DNA from: Palsa-504 sp050011155
Lineage (GTDB): Bacteria; Actinomycetota; Actinomycetes; Streptosporangiales; Streptosporangiaceae
Direction of reading: 5' to 3'
NCBI GenBank assembly: GCA_050011155.1
Contig: JBEKJP010000005.1
Span: forward strand, 48,884 to 112,883
Length of the DNA: 64,000 nt
A program made the position numbers and the translations under genes. Positions 41,103-48,274 of this stretch are shown here, one piece after another. Positions within the stretch are counted from its first letter, which is position 1. Each line of letters starts with the position of its first letter. The notes under the pieces are model-generated. The model searched no databases. It was not told where the DNA came from and was given only the letters and a program-made list of their open reading frames with translations.

Positions 41103-42833
41103 TCAGTGCGAGTCGCGGCCCACCTCGTGCCCGCTCGCGCCGATCAGGAAGTCCAGGTCGGCGCCGGCGCTGGCCTGCTGGACGTGCTCGGTGTACAGGT
41201 ACGTCCAGCCCCGGCTGGCGTGCGGGGCCTGTGGCTGCCACTGGGCCCGGCGCCGGCCGAGCTCCTCCTCGCTCACCTCCAGGGTCAGGGTGCGGTCCGG
41301 TACGTCCAGCGTGATCCAGTCACCGGTCTGGACCAGGGCCAGCGGGCCGCCGGCCGCCGCCTCGGGGGCGACGTGCAGCACGACCGTGCCGTAAGCGGTG
41401 CCGGACATCCGGCCGTCGCAGATCCGCACCATGTCGGTGATCCCGCGCAGCAGCAGCTTCTTCGGCAGGGCCACGTTGGACACCTCCGGCATACCCGGAT
41501 AGCCGCGCGGCCCGCAGTACCGGACGACCAGCACGGTGTTCTCGTCCACGTCGAGGTCCGGGTCGTTCGATACGGCGTAGTAGGCCTCGGGGGAGTCGAA
41601 GACCAGGGCGGGGCCGCGGTGCTTGAGCAGGTGCGGCGAGGAAGCCGACTGCTTGATCACCGCGCCGTCCGGGGCCAGGTTGCCGCGCAGCACCGCGGTC
41701 CCGGTGCCGGCCGGCTGGAACGGGTCGGCCAGCGCCTTGATCACCTCGCGGTTCCAGCACTCCGCGGCGGCCACGTTGTCCCCGGCCCCGGCCCCGGTGA
41801 CGGTGATCGCGCCGGTGTGCAGCAGGCCGGCCTCGGCCAGTTCGCGCATCACCGCGGGCAGCCCGCCGGCGTAGCAGAAGTCCTCCATCAGGTACTTGCC
41901 GCTGGGCTGCAGGTTGACCAGGGTCGGCACGTCCCGGGCCAGCGCGTCGAAGTCCTCCAGCGACAGCGGCACGCCCAGCCGCCCGGCGATGGCGAGCAGG
42001 TGGATCACGGCGTTGGTGGAGCCGCCGATGGCCGCGTTCACCCGGATCGCGTTCTCGAAGGCCTCGCGGGTCATGATGGCCGATGGCCGCAGGTCCTTCT
42101 CGACCAGGTCCACGATGACCTGCCCGGCCCGCTGCGCGGTCTCGTAGCGGCGGGAATCCGAGGCTGGCCAGGTCGCCGAGTAGGGCAGCTGCATGCCCAG
42201 CGCCTCGGCCATCGAGGCCATGGTCGACGCGGTGCCCATGGTCATGCAGTGCCCGTCGGACCGGGACATGCAGCCCTCGGCGAAGTAGCACTCCTCCTGG
42301 GTCATCCGCCCCGCGACCAGGTCTTCCTCCCACCGCCAGACCGCCGTGCCCGAGCCGACGTCGGCGCCCTGGTACTTGCCGCTGAGCTTGGGACCGCCGG
42401 TGACCATGACGGCGGGCAGGTCCACGCTGGCCGCCGCCATCAGCAGCCCGGGCGTGGTCTTGTCGCACCCGGACAGCAGCACCACCCCGTCCAGCGGGTT
42501 GGCCCGCATCAGCTCCTCGGCCTCCATCGCCAGCAGGTTCCGGTACAGCATGGCGGTCGGCCGCAGCAGCGTCTCGCCCAGCGCCATGGCCGGGAACTCC
42601 AGCGGGAACCCGCCCGACTGCCAGACTCCGCGCTTGACCGACTCGGCCACCCGGTGCAGGTGGGCGTTGCATGGCGCCAGCTCGGACCAGGTGGTCGCGA
42701 TGCCGATGACCGGCCGCCCGTCGAAGACCTCCGAGGTGAAGCCCAGGCTGCGCATCCAGGACCGGTGGCCCATCCCGGCCCGGCCGGTCGCCCCGAACCA
42801 CTGCCTGCTGCGGAGTTCACCGTTCGATGTCAT
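41103..42833 (-). CDS. IlvD/Edd-family dehydratase (sugar-acid type)
   Basis: 576-residue Fe-S dehydratase. Cluster and metal-binding landmarks are APCNAH, the SGCDKTTPG loop and EGCMSRSDGHCMTMGTASTM, whose cysteines hold the [2Fe-2S] cluster. NAAIGGSTNAV and CDGRMSGTAYG follow. The length and the WFGATGRAGMGHRSWMRSLGF start are closer to L-arabinonate/D-xylonate dehydratases than to biosynthetic dihydroxy-acid dehydratase, so a sugar-acid catabolic role is likely. ATG 42833 is set by this start; the open frame upstream is antisense to other genes. It is divergent from the nitrile-hydratase-like genes. Confidence 0.88.
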   Translation of the reverse strand: MTSNGELRSRQWFGATGRAGMGHRSWMRSLGFTSEVFDGRPVIGIATTWSELAPCNAHLHRVAESVKRGVWQSGGFPLEFPAMALGETLLRPTAMLYRNLLAMEAEELMRANPLDGVVLLSGCDKTTPGLLMAAASVDLPAVMVTGGPKLSGKYQGADVGSGTAVWRWEEDLVAGRMTQEECYFAEGCMSRSDGHCMTMGTASTMASMAEALGMQLPYSATWPASDSRRYETAQRAGQVIVDLVEKDLRPSAIMTREAFENAIRVNAAIGGSTNAVIHLLAIAGRLGVPLSLEDFDALARDVPTLVNLQPSGKYLMEDFCYAGGLPAVMRELAEAGLLHTGAITVTGAGAGDNVAAAECWNREVIKALADPFQPAGTGTAVLRGNLAPDGAVIKQSASSPHLLKHRGPALVFDSPEAYYAVSNDPDLDVDENTVLVVRYCGPRGYPGMPEVSNVALPKKLLLRGITDMVRICDGRMSGTAYGTVVLHVAPEAAAGGPLALVQTGDWITLDVPDRTLTLEVSEEELGRRRAQWQPQAPHASRGWTYLYTEHVQQASAGADLDFLIGASGHEVGRDSH

Positions 42834-42893
42834 ATGACCATGAGAACATCCGCACCTGTGCCAGCAGCAGCGGGCCCTGTTAGTGTCACCAGC

Positions 42894-43157
42894 GTGAGCC
42901 GTGTTCATGACATGGGCGGGCAGACCGGGTTCGGGCCGGTACCGGTGGGCGAGGACGGTGAGCCCGCGTTCGCCGCCGACTGGGAGGCGCGGGTGTACGC
43001 GCTGGCCGCGGTGCTGCGGCAGCGGGGCCTGTTCAACAGCGACGAGCTGCGCGACGCCATCGAGCGGCTGCCGCCCGGGCAGTACCTGGGCGCGTCCTAC
43101 TACGAGCGCTGGCTCGGCGCCATCGAGACGCTGGCGGACGAGAAGGGCCTGGCGTGA
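42894..43157 (+). CDS. Nitrile hydratase/thiocyanate hydrolase family: beta N-terminal-half subunit
   Basis: 87-residue protein equal to the N-terminal half of a nitrile hydratase beta subunit: HDMGGQTGFGPV, an ADWEARVYALAAVL helix, then YYERWLGAIETL. In classical nitrile hydratase this is fused to the next gene's product. A separate small subunit is characteristic of thiocyanate hydrolase and of three-subunit nitrile hydratases such as ToyJKL. GTG 42894 starts 60 bp from the divergent dehydratase gene. It overlaps the next gene by 4 bp (GTGA). Confidence 0.88.
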   Translation: MSRVHDMGGQTGFGPVPVGEDGEPAFAADWEARVYALAAVLRQRGLFNSDELRDAIERLPPGQYLGASYYERWLGAIETLADEKGLA

Positions 43158-43420
43158 CGTACCAGCCGGGCGCCGTCGTGCGGGTGCGGAACACCGATCC
43201 GGACCACCACACCCGGATGCCGCGCTACGTGCGCGGGCACACCGGAGAGGTGGTGGCGGTGCTCGGCTCGTGGGTCCTGCCCGACGACAACGCCCGGGGG
43301 ATGGCGCGGGCACGCGTCGAGACCTGCTACGCGGTTCGCTTCTCCGCCGCCGATCTGTGGGGGAGCGGCACGCATATGGTGACCGTCGACCTGTGGGAGT
43401 CCTATCTTGACCAGCCATGA
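43154..43420 (+). CDS. Nitrile hydratase/thiocyanate hydrolase family: beta C-terminal-half subunit
   Basis: 88-residue SH3-like barrel corresponding to the C-terminal half of nitrile hydratase beta. The start YQPGAVVRVRNTDPDHHTRMPRYVRGHTGEV contains the family's HTRxPxYxRG motif, and the end VTVDLWESYLDQP is also typical. The arginines in this region contact the modified cysteines of the metal site in the family. It overlaps both neighbours (4 and 14 bp), so the three subunits are produced together. Confidence 0.9.
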   Translation: MTYQPGAVVRVRNTDPDHHTRMPRYVRGHTGEVVAVLGSWVLPDDNARGMARARVETCYAVRFSAADLWGSGTHMVTVDLWESYLDQP

Positions 43421-44003
43421 GGGCCACCATGAGGACCATGCCGACGTGCCGGTGGCGGTGCGCGCCCGGCGGCTCGAGGAACGGCTGATCGCGGCCGGGC
43501 AGGCCACCGACGCCGAGCTCGACGCCTATCTGAGCCAGCTCTACGCGAACGCCTCCCCGGTCAACGGGGCCCGGATGGCGGCTCGCGCCTGGACCGACCC
43601 GGCCTACCGGGAGTTGCTGCTGGCCGACGGGAACGCGGCCGCCGCCGAACTGGGCTTCACCGGACTGTCTTACCAGCTGCGGGTGGTGGCCAACGGCGCG
43701 GACCGGCACAATGTCATCGTCTGCACGCTGTGCTCCTGCTATCCGGTGTCGCTGCTCGGGCCCTCGCCCGGCTGGTACAAGAGCTTCGCCTACCGGTCGC
43801 GGACGGTGCGCGAGCCGCGCGCCGTGCTGGCCGAGTTCGGCCTGGTGCTGCCCGCCGAGACCGAGGTCACCGTCTGGGATTCGACGTCGGAGGCCCGGTA
43901 CATGGTGCTGCCCGCCCGTCCCGCCGGGACCAGCGGGCTTTCCGGCGACGAGCTGGCCGCCCTGGTCAGCAGGAACGGGCTGATCGGCACCGCCCTGGTG
44001 TAA
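43407..44003 (+). CDS. Nitrile hydratase alpha / thiocyanate hydrolase gamma-type metal subunit
   Basis: 198-residue catalytic subunit. The metal claw C106-T-L-C109-S-C111 has the CTLCSC form usually associated with cobalt, in which two cysteines are oxidised to sulfinic and sulfenic acids. Family segments SPVNGARMAARAWTDPAYRE, GWYKSFAYRSR and REPRAVLAEFG are present. The residue after CYP is Val, where cobalt nitrile hydratases usually have Trp. TTG 43407 with GGGAG 7 nt upstream is the start. No activator (P14K/P15K-type) gene is seen nearby. Nitrile hydration versus thiocyanate hydrolysis cannot be decided from sequence. Confidence 0.9.
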   Translation: MTSHEGHHEDHADVPVAVRARRLEERLIAAGQATDAELDAYLSQLYANASPVNGARMAARAWTDPAYRELLLADGNAAAAELGFTGLSYQLRVVANGADRHNVIVCTLCSCYPVSLLGPSPGWYKSFAYRSRTVREPRAVLAEFGLVLPAETEVTVWDSTSEARYMVLPARPAGTSGLSGDELAALVSRNGLIGTALV

Positions 44004-44020
44004 GCGCCGCGAAATCCGGT

Positions 44021-44048
44021 GCAACCGCGGCGCCGCGCCGCGCGTGTC
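44021..44048 (+). promoter_or_regulatory. Candidate ECF-sigma promoter upstream of the ECF gene
   Basis: GCAACC (44021-44026), a 16-bp spacer and CGTGTC (44043-44048) fit the general form of actinobacterial ECF promoters (AAC-containing -35, CGT-containing -10). Its position, 44 bp before the sigma gene, suggests autoregulation. Confidence 0.4.
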
Positions 44049-44091
44049 AGATACAGGACACCGAATCGCGGCGGCATGGAAGGGGACACGA

Positions 44092-44628
44092 ATGCGCGAC
44101 CCCGCGACCTTCGACGCGTTCTACTCCGGCAGCGTGCACCGCCTCACCGGGCAGCTGTACGCCATGACCGGGAGCCGCGCCGAGGCCGAGGACTGCGTCC
44201 AGGAGGCCTACGCCCGGGCCTGGCAGCGCTGGGACGCGGTATCGGGCTACGGCGATCCCGAGGCGTGGGTTCGCACGGTCGCCTACCGGGTCAGCGTCAG
44301 CACCTGGCGGAAGGCGGCGAACATGCGCGCCGCGCACCGCCGCCACGGGGTGCCCGCCGACGCGCGCGGGCTGAGCCCCGACTACGTCGCGATCATCGCC
44401 GCCCTGCGCCAGATATCGCCCCGCCAGCGCCAGGCGATCGTCCTGTATCACCTGGTCGGGCTGTCGGTAGAAGAGATCGCCAGGGAAACCGGGGCGGCCA
44501 CGGGCACCGTGAAGGCGCGGCTGTCGCGCGGTCGCCAGGCGCTGGCCCCGCACCTGACGGAAGCCGATCCGGAACGGCCCGAGCCCGGGTTGCCGGAGCC
44601 CGGGTTGGAGGTGCGCTGCGATGCGTGA
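44092..44628 (+). CDS. ECF-family RNA polymerase sigma factor (SigE-like)
   Basis: 178-residue group 4 sigma factor. Region 2 spans about 8-75 (FYSGSVHRLTGQLYAMTGSRAEAEDCVQEAYARAWQRW); region 4 about 105-160 (ALRQISPRQRQAIVLYHLVGLSVEEIARETGAATGTVKARLSRGRQAL). ATG 44092 has the ribosome site AAGGGGAC. The tail carries a short duplicated segment (PEPGLPEPGLE). It overlaps the membrane protein gene by 8 bp, which probably provides the cognate regulator. Confidence 0.9.
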   Translation: MRDPATFDAFYSGSVHRLTGQLYAMTGSRAEAEDCVQEAYARAWQRWDAVSGYGDPEAWVRTVAYRVSVSTWRKAANMRAAHRRHGVPADARGLSPDYVAIIAALRQISPRQRQAIVLYHLVGLSVEEIARETGAATGTVKARLSRGRQALAPHLTEADPERPEPGLPEPGLEVRCDA

Positions 44629-45742
44629 CGACCTCACCGGGCGGCTCACGACCGGATCGGCGGACTTCGCCGCGACCGTCCGCCCGGCTTCACCGGAGGC
44701 GATCCGGGCTCGCGGCAACCGGCGCCGCCGCCGCCAGATGCTCACCGCCGCCGCGCTCGCGCTGGCCATCGGCGCGGGCGGCGCGGGCACCGCCTACGCG
44801 AGCCTCGGCCAGCCGGGCCGGGCGGGCCACGGCGCCCCGGCCACCGGGCCCACGCCCGCCTCCTCCGCCGCGACCGGCTCGGACCGGCCCGACATCGTCG
44901 CGGTGACCGCGCACGGCGCGCTGGTCGTGCTCGACCCGCTGTCCGGCGAGGCCCGGCGCATCCTGGTCGCGGCCGGCGTGGCCGGTACCGGCGTCTCGGT
45001 ATCCCCGGACGGCCGCACGGCGTACTTCGCGGCCCGGCATGGCTGCCAGGACGAGATCGAGTCGGTGCCGGTCACCGGCGGCCGGCCCCGGATGATTACC
45101 CCCGGCGTGCTGCCCGCCGTCAGCCCGGACGGGAAGAAGCTGGCCTTCGCGCGCGAGCGGCCCAGCGGCGCCCCGGCCGGATGCGGCTACCCCCGCCGGG
45201 ACGACCAGGTCGTGGTCCGCGCCCTGGCGGGCGGCCAGGAAACGGTACTCACGTCGGGATACGGCGCCGCGCGGCCGGTCCCCGCCACCCGCCTGTCGTG
45301 GTCGCCGGACAGCCAGCGGCTGCTGGTAACGGCCGGCCCGGCACCGGACAGCGGGTCCTGGACCCTGGCCGTGGTCGATCCCGCCACGTCGCGGTACTAC
45401 ACGCCATCCGTCAAGAACGGGGGCACGCTCGTGCCCCCAGGGAACGGGTACTACTACCGAGACGCCGCGTACCTGCCGGACGGCGACCTGTTCGTGAACC
45501 GGGTCTGCTGCACCGGTACCCCGCACCGGACGACGTCGACCCTGCTGCTCGAGATCGACCCGCGCGGGCACCTCATCCACCAGGTCGCCATCGGCTTCCT
45601 CGACCGGGTCCACACCAGCCTCGGCGCGGACCGGTCCGGCCACTGGCTGCTCTACCTGTCCGGGCCCGACCTGTTCCTGTCGCTGGACGGGGCCGCGCCG
45701 TTCAAGCTGACCACCGGGCTGGCCGCGGCGGCCTGGTCCTAG
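44621..45742 (+). CDS. Membrane-anchored beta-propeller protein paired with the ECF sigma
   Basis: 373-residue protein. A basic cytoplasmic stretch of about 38 residues (RARGNRRRRRQ) precedes one transmembrane helix (about 40-62). An Ala/Pro-rich linker and an extracytoplasmic domain with TolB/WD40-like blades follow (VSVSPDGRTAYF, PAVSPDGKKLAFARE, RLSWSPDSQRLLV). There is no zinc anti-sigma motif. Its 8-bp overlap with the sigma gene suggests it senses an external signal and controls the sigma factor, but this is inference from context. The 3' end overlaps the MocR gene by 41 bp. Confidence 0.75.
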   Translation: MRDDLTGRLTTGSADFAATVRPASPEAIRARGNRRRRRQMLTAAALALAIGAGGAGTAYASLGQPGRAGHGAPATGPTPASSAATGSDRPDIVAVTAHGALVVLDPLSGEARRILVAAGVAGTGVSVSPDGRTAYFAARHGCQDEIESVPVTGGRPRMITPGVLPAVSPDGKKLAFARERPSGAPAGCGYPRRDDQVVVRALAGGQETVLTSGYGAARPVPATRLSWSPDSQRLLVTAGPAPDSGSWTLAVVDPATSRYYTPSVKNGGTLVPPGNGYYYRDAAYLPDGDLFVNRVCCTGTPHRTTSTLLLEIDPRGHLIHQVAIGFLDRVHTSLGADRSGHWLLYLSGPDLFLSLDGAAPFKLTTGLAAAAWS

Positions 45743-47261
45743 CGGGCGCGGTCCTGGCGGGCGCTGCGCCGGCCAGGACGGGGACCGCCCGGGCCAGCAC
45801 GTCCGGTGCCTGGGTGAAGGCCAGGCGCACGTACTCGCCCGCCTCGCCGGCGTCACCGCTGGCGCTCAGCAGGCGGCCAGGGACCACCGCGACCCGCTGC
45901 CTGAGCGCGGCCTGGGCGAACGCGCTGCTATCGCCGCCGACCCGGACCCACAGCGTGAGCCCGCCCCGCGGCTCGGGCCAGGTCCAGCCGGGCCGGGCGG
46001 CCCGCAGGGCCCCGGTCAGCGCGTCGTGGCGAGCCCGCAGCCACTCGCGGCGCCACGTGACGATGGCGTCGTGCCCGTCGGTCAGCAGCGCGGCCGTGAT
46101 CGCCTGCTGGAACGCCGCGCTGCCCAGGTCGGCGGCGGCCTTGGCCGCGGCGGACCGGGCGATCAGGCCGGGACTGGCCCTGATCCACCCGGTCCGCAGC
46201 CCGCCCCAGTAGAGCTTGGACAGCGAGCCCACGCTGACCAGGTTGGCCTGCCGGGGCGCGCAGGCGGCGAGCGGCGGCGGGAGCGGGTCGTCGCCCGGCG
46301 TCATCTCACCAAGTGGCAGCTCGGCCAGCGTCATGTCGTCGATGAACAGCGTGCCCGGATGCTCGGCGGCGAGCCGGGCCACGCGGCGGCGATCCCCGGC
46401 GGGCATGACCAGGCCGGTGGGATTGTGGTGGGTGGGGATCAGGTAGACCAGCGCCGGATGGTGCGTGCGGACCACGTGCTCCAGCCGGTCCGGATCCAGC
46501 CCGGCGCCGGCGGGCAGCCCGATCACCCGGGCGCCGGCCCGGTACAGCGCGTCCAGCACGCCGGGAAACGTCGGATCCTCGACCGCGACCGGCTGCCCGG
46601 GCAGCACCTCGCACCGGATGAGCAGGTCCAGCGCCTGCTGGCCGCCGGTGGTGACGATGATCTCGGCCGGGTCAGCGGGGAGCCCGAGGCGGTCCGCCAG
46701 GTGCGCGGCGATGGCGGCCCGCAACGCGGGCAGCCCCAGCGGGAAGTACCCGCTGGTGGCGGTGACCGCGCCGGCGCCGGTCAGGAAGCCGCGGCCCAGG
46801 ACCGAACCCGGATCGGCCAGGGCGGCCGCCACCTGCGGCGCGCAGTCCACCGCGGCCAGGCTGAGATCCGCGTCGACCACGGAGTTCTCGAGCAGCCCGG
46901 AGAAGAAGCCGTTGGCCCGGTGCACCGCGGCCGGCGTGGTGCGGTGCGGGACGATGCGGGTGCCGGCGCCCTGCCGGCTCTCCGCCATGCCCTCGTCCCG
47001 CAGGAGCTGGTAGGCGGCGGCCACGGTGTTCCGGCTCACCGACAAGGCGGCGGCCAGGTCCCGCTCGGGCGGCAGCCGCAGACCCGCGGGCAGCTCGCCG
47101 GTGTCGGCCAGCCGGGCGATCCGGCCGGCCAGCAGCCGGTACAGCGGGCCGTCGGCCGCGGGCCAGCGGCCGAGCAGGTCCGCCAGGGCGTGGGCATCGA
47201 TGGCACCGGCCCGGCCCGCCCACCCCGGACCAGCCAGCCGGGGCTGGATTGGCACTGTCAT
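45702..47261 (-). CDS. MocR-type GntR regulator with aminotransferase domain
   Basis: 519-residue chimera: an N-terminal GntR winged helix (about 38-110; LPPERDLAAALSVSRNTVAAAYQLLRDEG) fused to a class I PLP aminotransferase fold. The PLP lysine is in SVGSLSKLYWGGLRTGWI; THHNPTG and IDDMTL are fold landmarks. MocR proteins (PdxR, GabR) sense PLP or aldimines and control vitamin B6 or amine genes. ATG 47261 sits inside a perfect inverted repeat, suggesting autoregulation; ATG 47276 is an alternative. No pdxS/pdxT genes are present in the window, so its targets are unclear. Confidence 0.9.
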   Translation of the reverse strand: MTVPIQPRLAGPGWAGRAGAIDAHALADLLGRWPAADGPLYRLLAGRIARLADTGELPAGLRLPPERDLAAALSVSRNTVAAAYQLLRDEGMAESRQGAGTRIVPHRTTPAAVHRANGFFSGLLENSVVDADLSLAAVDCAPQVAAALADPGSVLGRGFLTGAGAVTATSGYFPLGLPALRAAIAAHLADRLGLPADPAEIIVTTGGQQALDLLIRCEVLPGQPVAVEDPTFPGVLDALYRAGARVIGLPAGAGLDPDRLEHVVRTHHPALVYLIPTHHNPTGLVMPAGDRRRVARLAAEHPGTLFIDDMTLAELPLGEMTPGDDPLPPPLAACAPRQANLVSVGSLSKLYWGGLRTGWIRASPGLIARSAAAKAAADLGSAAFQQAITAALLTDGHDAIVTWRREWLRARHDALTGALRAARPGWTWPEPRGGLTLWVRVGGDSSAFAQAALRQRVAVVPGRLLSASGDAGEAGEYVRLAFTQAPDVLARAVPVLAGAAPARTAPARTRPPRPARWSA

Positions 47262-47273
47262 GATGGTGCCAAT
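47248..47273. promoter_or_regulatory. Inverted repeat overlapping the MocR start codon
   Basis: Perfect 8-bp arms ATTGGCAC (47248-47255) and GTGCCAAT (47266-47273) are separated by 10 bp, with the MocR ATG (47261) in the spacer. The position and symmetry suit an autoregulatory operator; binding is inferred. Confidence 0.55.
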
Positions 47274-47344
47274 CATGACACCGTGGCTGGCCAGGGGCAA
47301 CCGTAATACGGGGGGCCGCCCGCGGGTGACTGGCGTGTCCGTTG

Positions 47345-48214
47345 TCAGCGGCGGCCCAGCTGAAGCTGGCCGGCCAGCGCGCGCAGCGCGGGCAGCAGGT
47401 CGGGATTGAGGATCTGGACGGCCACGTGGTCCGCGCCCGCGTCCAGGTGCGCGGTGACCCCGGCGGCGAGCGCCGCCGCGTCGCCGTGCACCGCCAAGGC
47501 GTCGACCAGCGCGTCGCTGCCGCCATCGGCCAGGTCGGCGTCGGTCCAGCCGAGCCGCAGCAGGTTGCTGCGGTAGTTGGTCAGGCTCAGGTACGGGTTC
47601 TGGACTCGCGGCCGGCCGATGGCCCGGGCCTGCTCGGGGTCGGTCTCGAGCACCAGCTTCTGCTCGGGGGCGAGCAGCGGCCCGGCGCCGAGGATCTGCC
47701 GGGCCTGGCGGGTGTGCTCCGGCGTGACCAGATAGGGGAGCGCCCCGGCGGACCGCTCGGCCGACAGCCGCAGGACCCGCGGACCGAGGGCGGCCAGCGC
47801 CCGGCCCGAGGCAGGCACCTGGAGGTCGTCGAGGTCGTCCAGGTAGCTGACGAGCTTGTCGTACGGCTTCTGGTACTGCTGGGTGGCCTCGGGATGGCCG
47901 ATCCCCAGGCCGAGCAGGAAACGATCCGGGTACTTCGTCGTCAGACGGTGGTAAGCGGCCGCCACCGTCGCGGCGTCGTCCTTCCACACGTTGACGATGC
48001 TGGTACCCACCACCACGCGGTCCGTCGCGTCCAGCAGCGGATCCACGACGCCGAGGTCTCCGTCCGGCGAGCCGCCCAGCCAGATCGCGCTGTAGCCCAG
48101 CGCCTCCACCTCGGCCGCGGTCTCGGGGGTGAGCCCGGAAGGATGCCGCCAGATACCGACCTTGCCCAGTTCGATGCTCATGTCAGCGGACAGCCAGGCC
48201 GGGCGCGCTTTCAT
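47345..48214 (-). CDS. LLM-class F420-dependent oxidoreductase
   Basis: 289-residue luciferase-like monooxygenase-fold protein (TIGR03620-type). It has an N-terminal KVGIWRHPSGLTPETAAEVEALGYSAIWLGG strand-helix, then LDATDRVVVGTSIVNVWKDD and FLLGLGIGHPE. Members use coenzyme F420H2 in redox reactions; the substrate is unknown. ATG 48214 has GGAG 5 nt upstream, favouring it over ATG 48181, although homology begins at the latter. It lies upstream of, and on the same strand as, the MocR gene. Confidence 0.88.
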   Translation of the reverse strand: MKARPAWLSADMSIELGKVGIWRHPSGLTPETAAEVEALGYSAIWLGGSPDGDLGVVDPLLDATDRVVVGTSIVNVWKDDAATVAAAYHRLTTKYPDRFLLGLGIGHPEATQQYQKPYDKLVSYLDDLDDLQVPASGRALAALGPRVLRLSAERSAGALPYLVTPEHTRQARQILGAGPLLAPEQKLVLETDPEQARAIGRPRVQNPYLSLTNYRSNLLRLGWTDADLADGGSDALVDALAVHGDAAALAAGVTAHLDAGADHVAVQILNPDLLPALRALAGQLQLGRR

Positions 48215-48259
48215 TCCGGCTCCAGGTAAAAATCGTTGCCGCCCGGGACGCCACCCGGC

Positions 48260-48274
48260 TATTGTCCGGGCGTG
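48260..48274 (+). promoter_or_regulatory. -10 element for a leaderless transcript
   Basis: TATTGT (48260-48265) fits TANNNT and lies 6 nt before GTG 48272. This is the classic arrangement of actinobacterial leaderless mRNAs, and no ribosome-binding site precedes the start. Confidence 0.5.

Noticed and set aside
41016..43157. Long plus-strand frame antisense to the dehydratase gene
   Set aside because: It is the mirror of a well-defined IlvD/Edd gene on the minus strand; only its last 87 codons are a real gene (42894-43157).
47261..47987. Upstream extension of the MocR frame to 47987
   Set aside because: It overlaps the LLM oxidoreductase gene out of frame and is Arg/Gly/Pro-rich; family homology starts at 47261.
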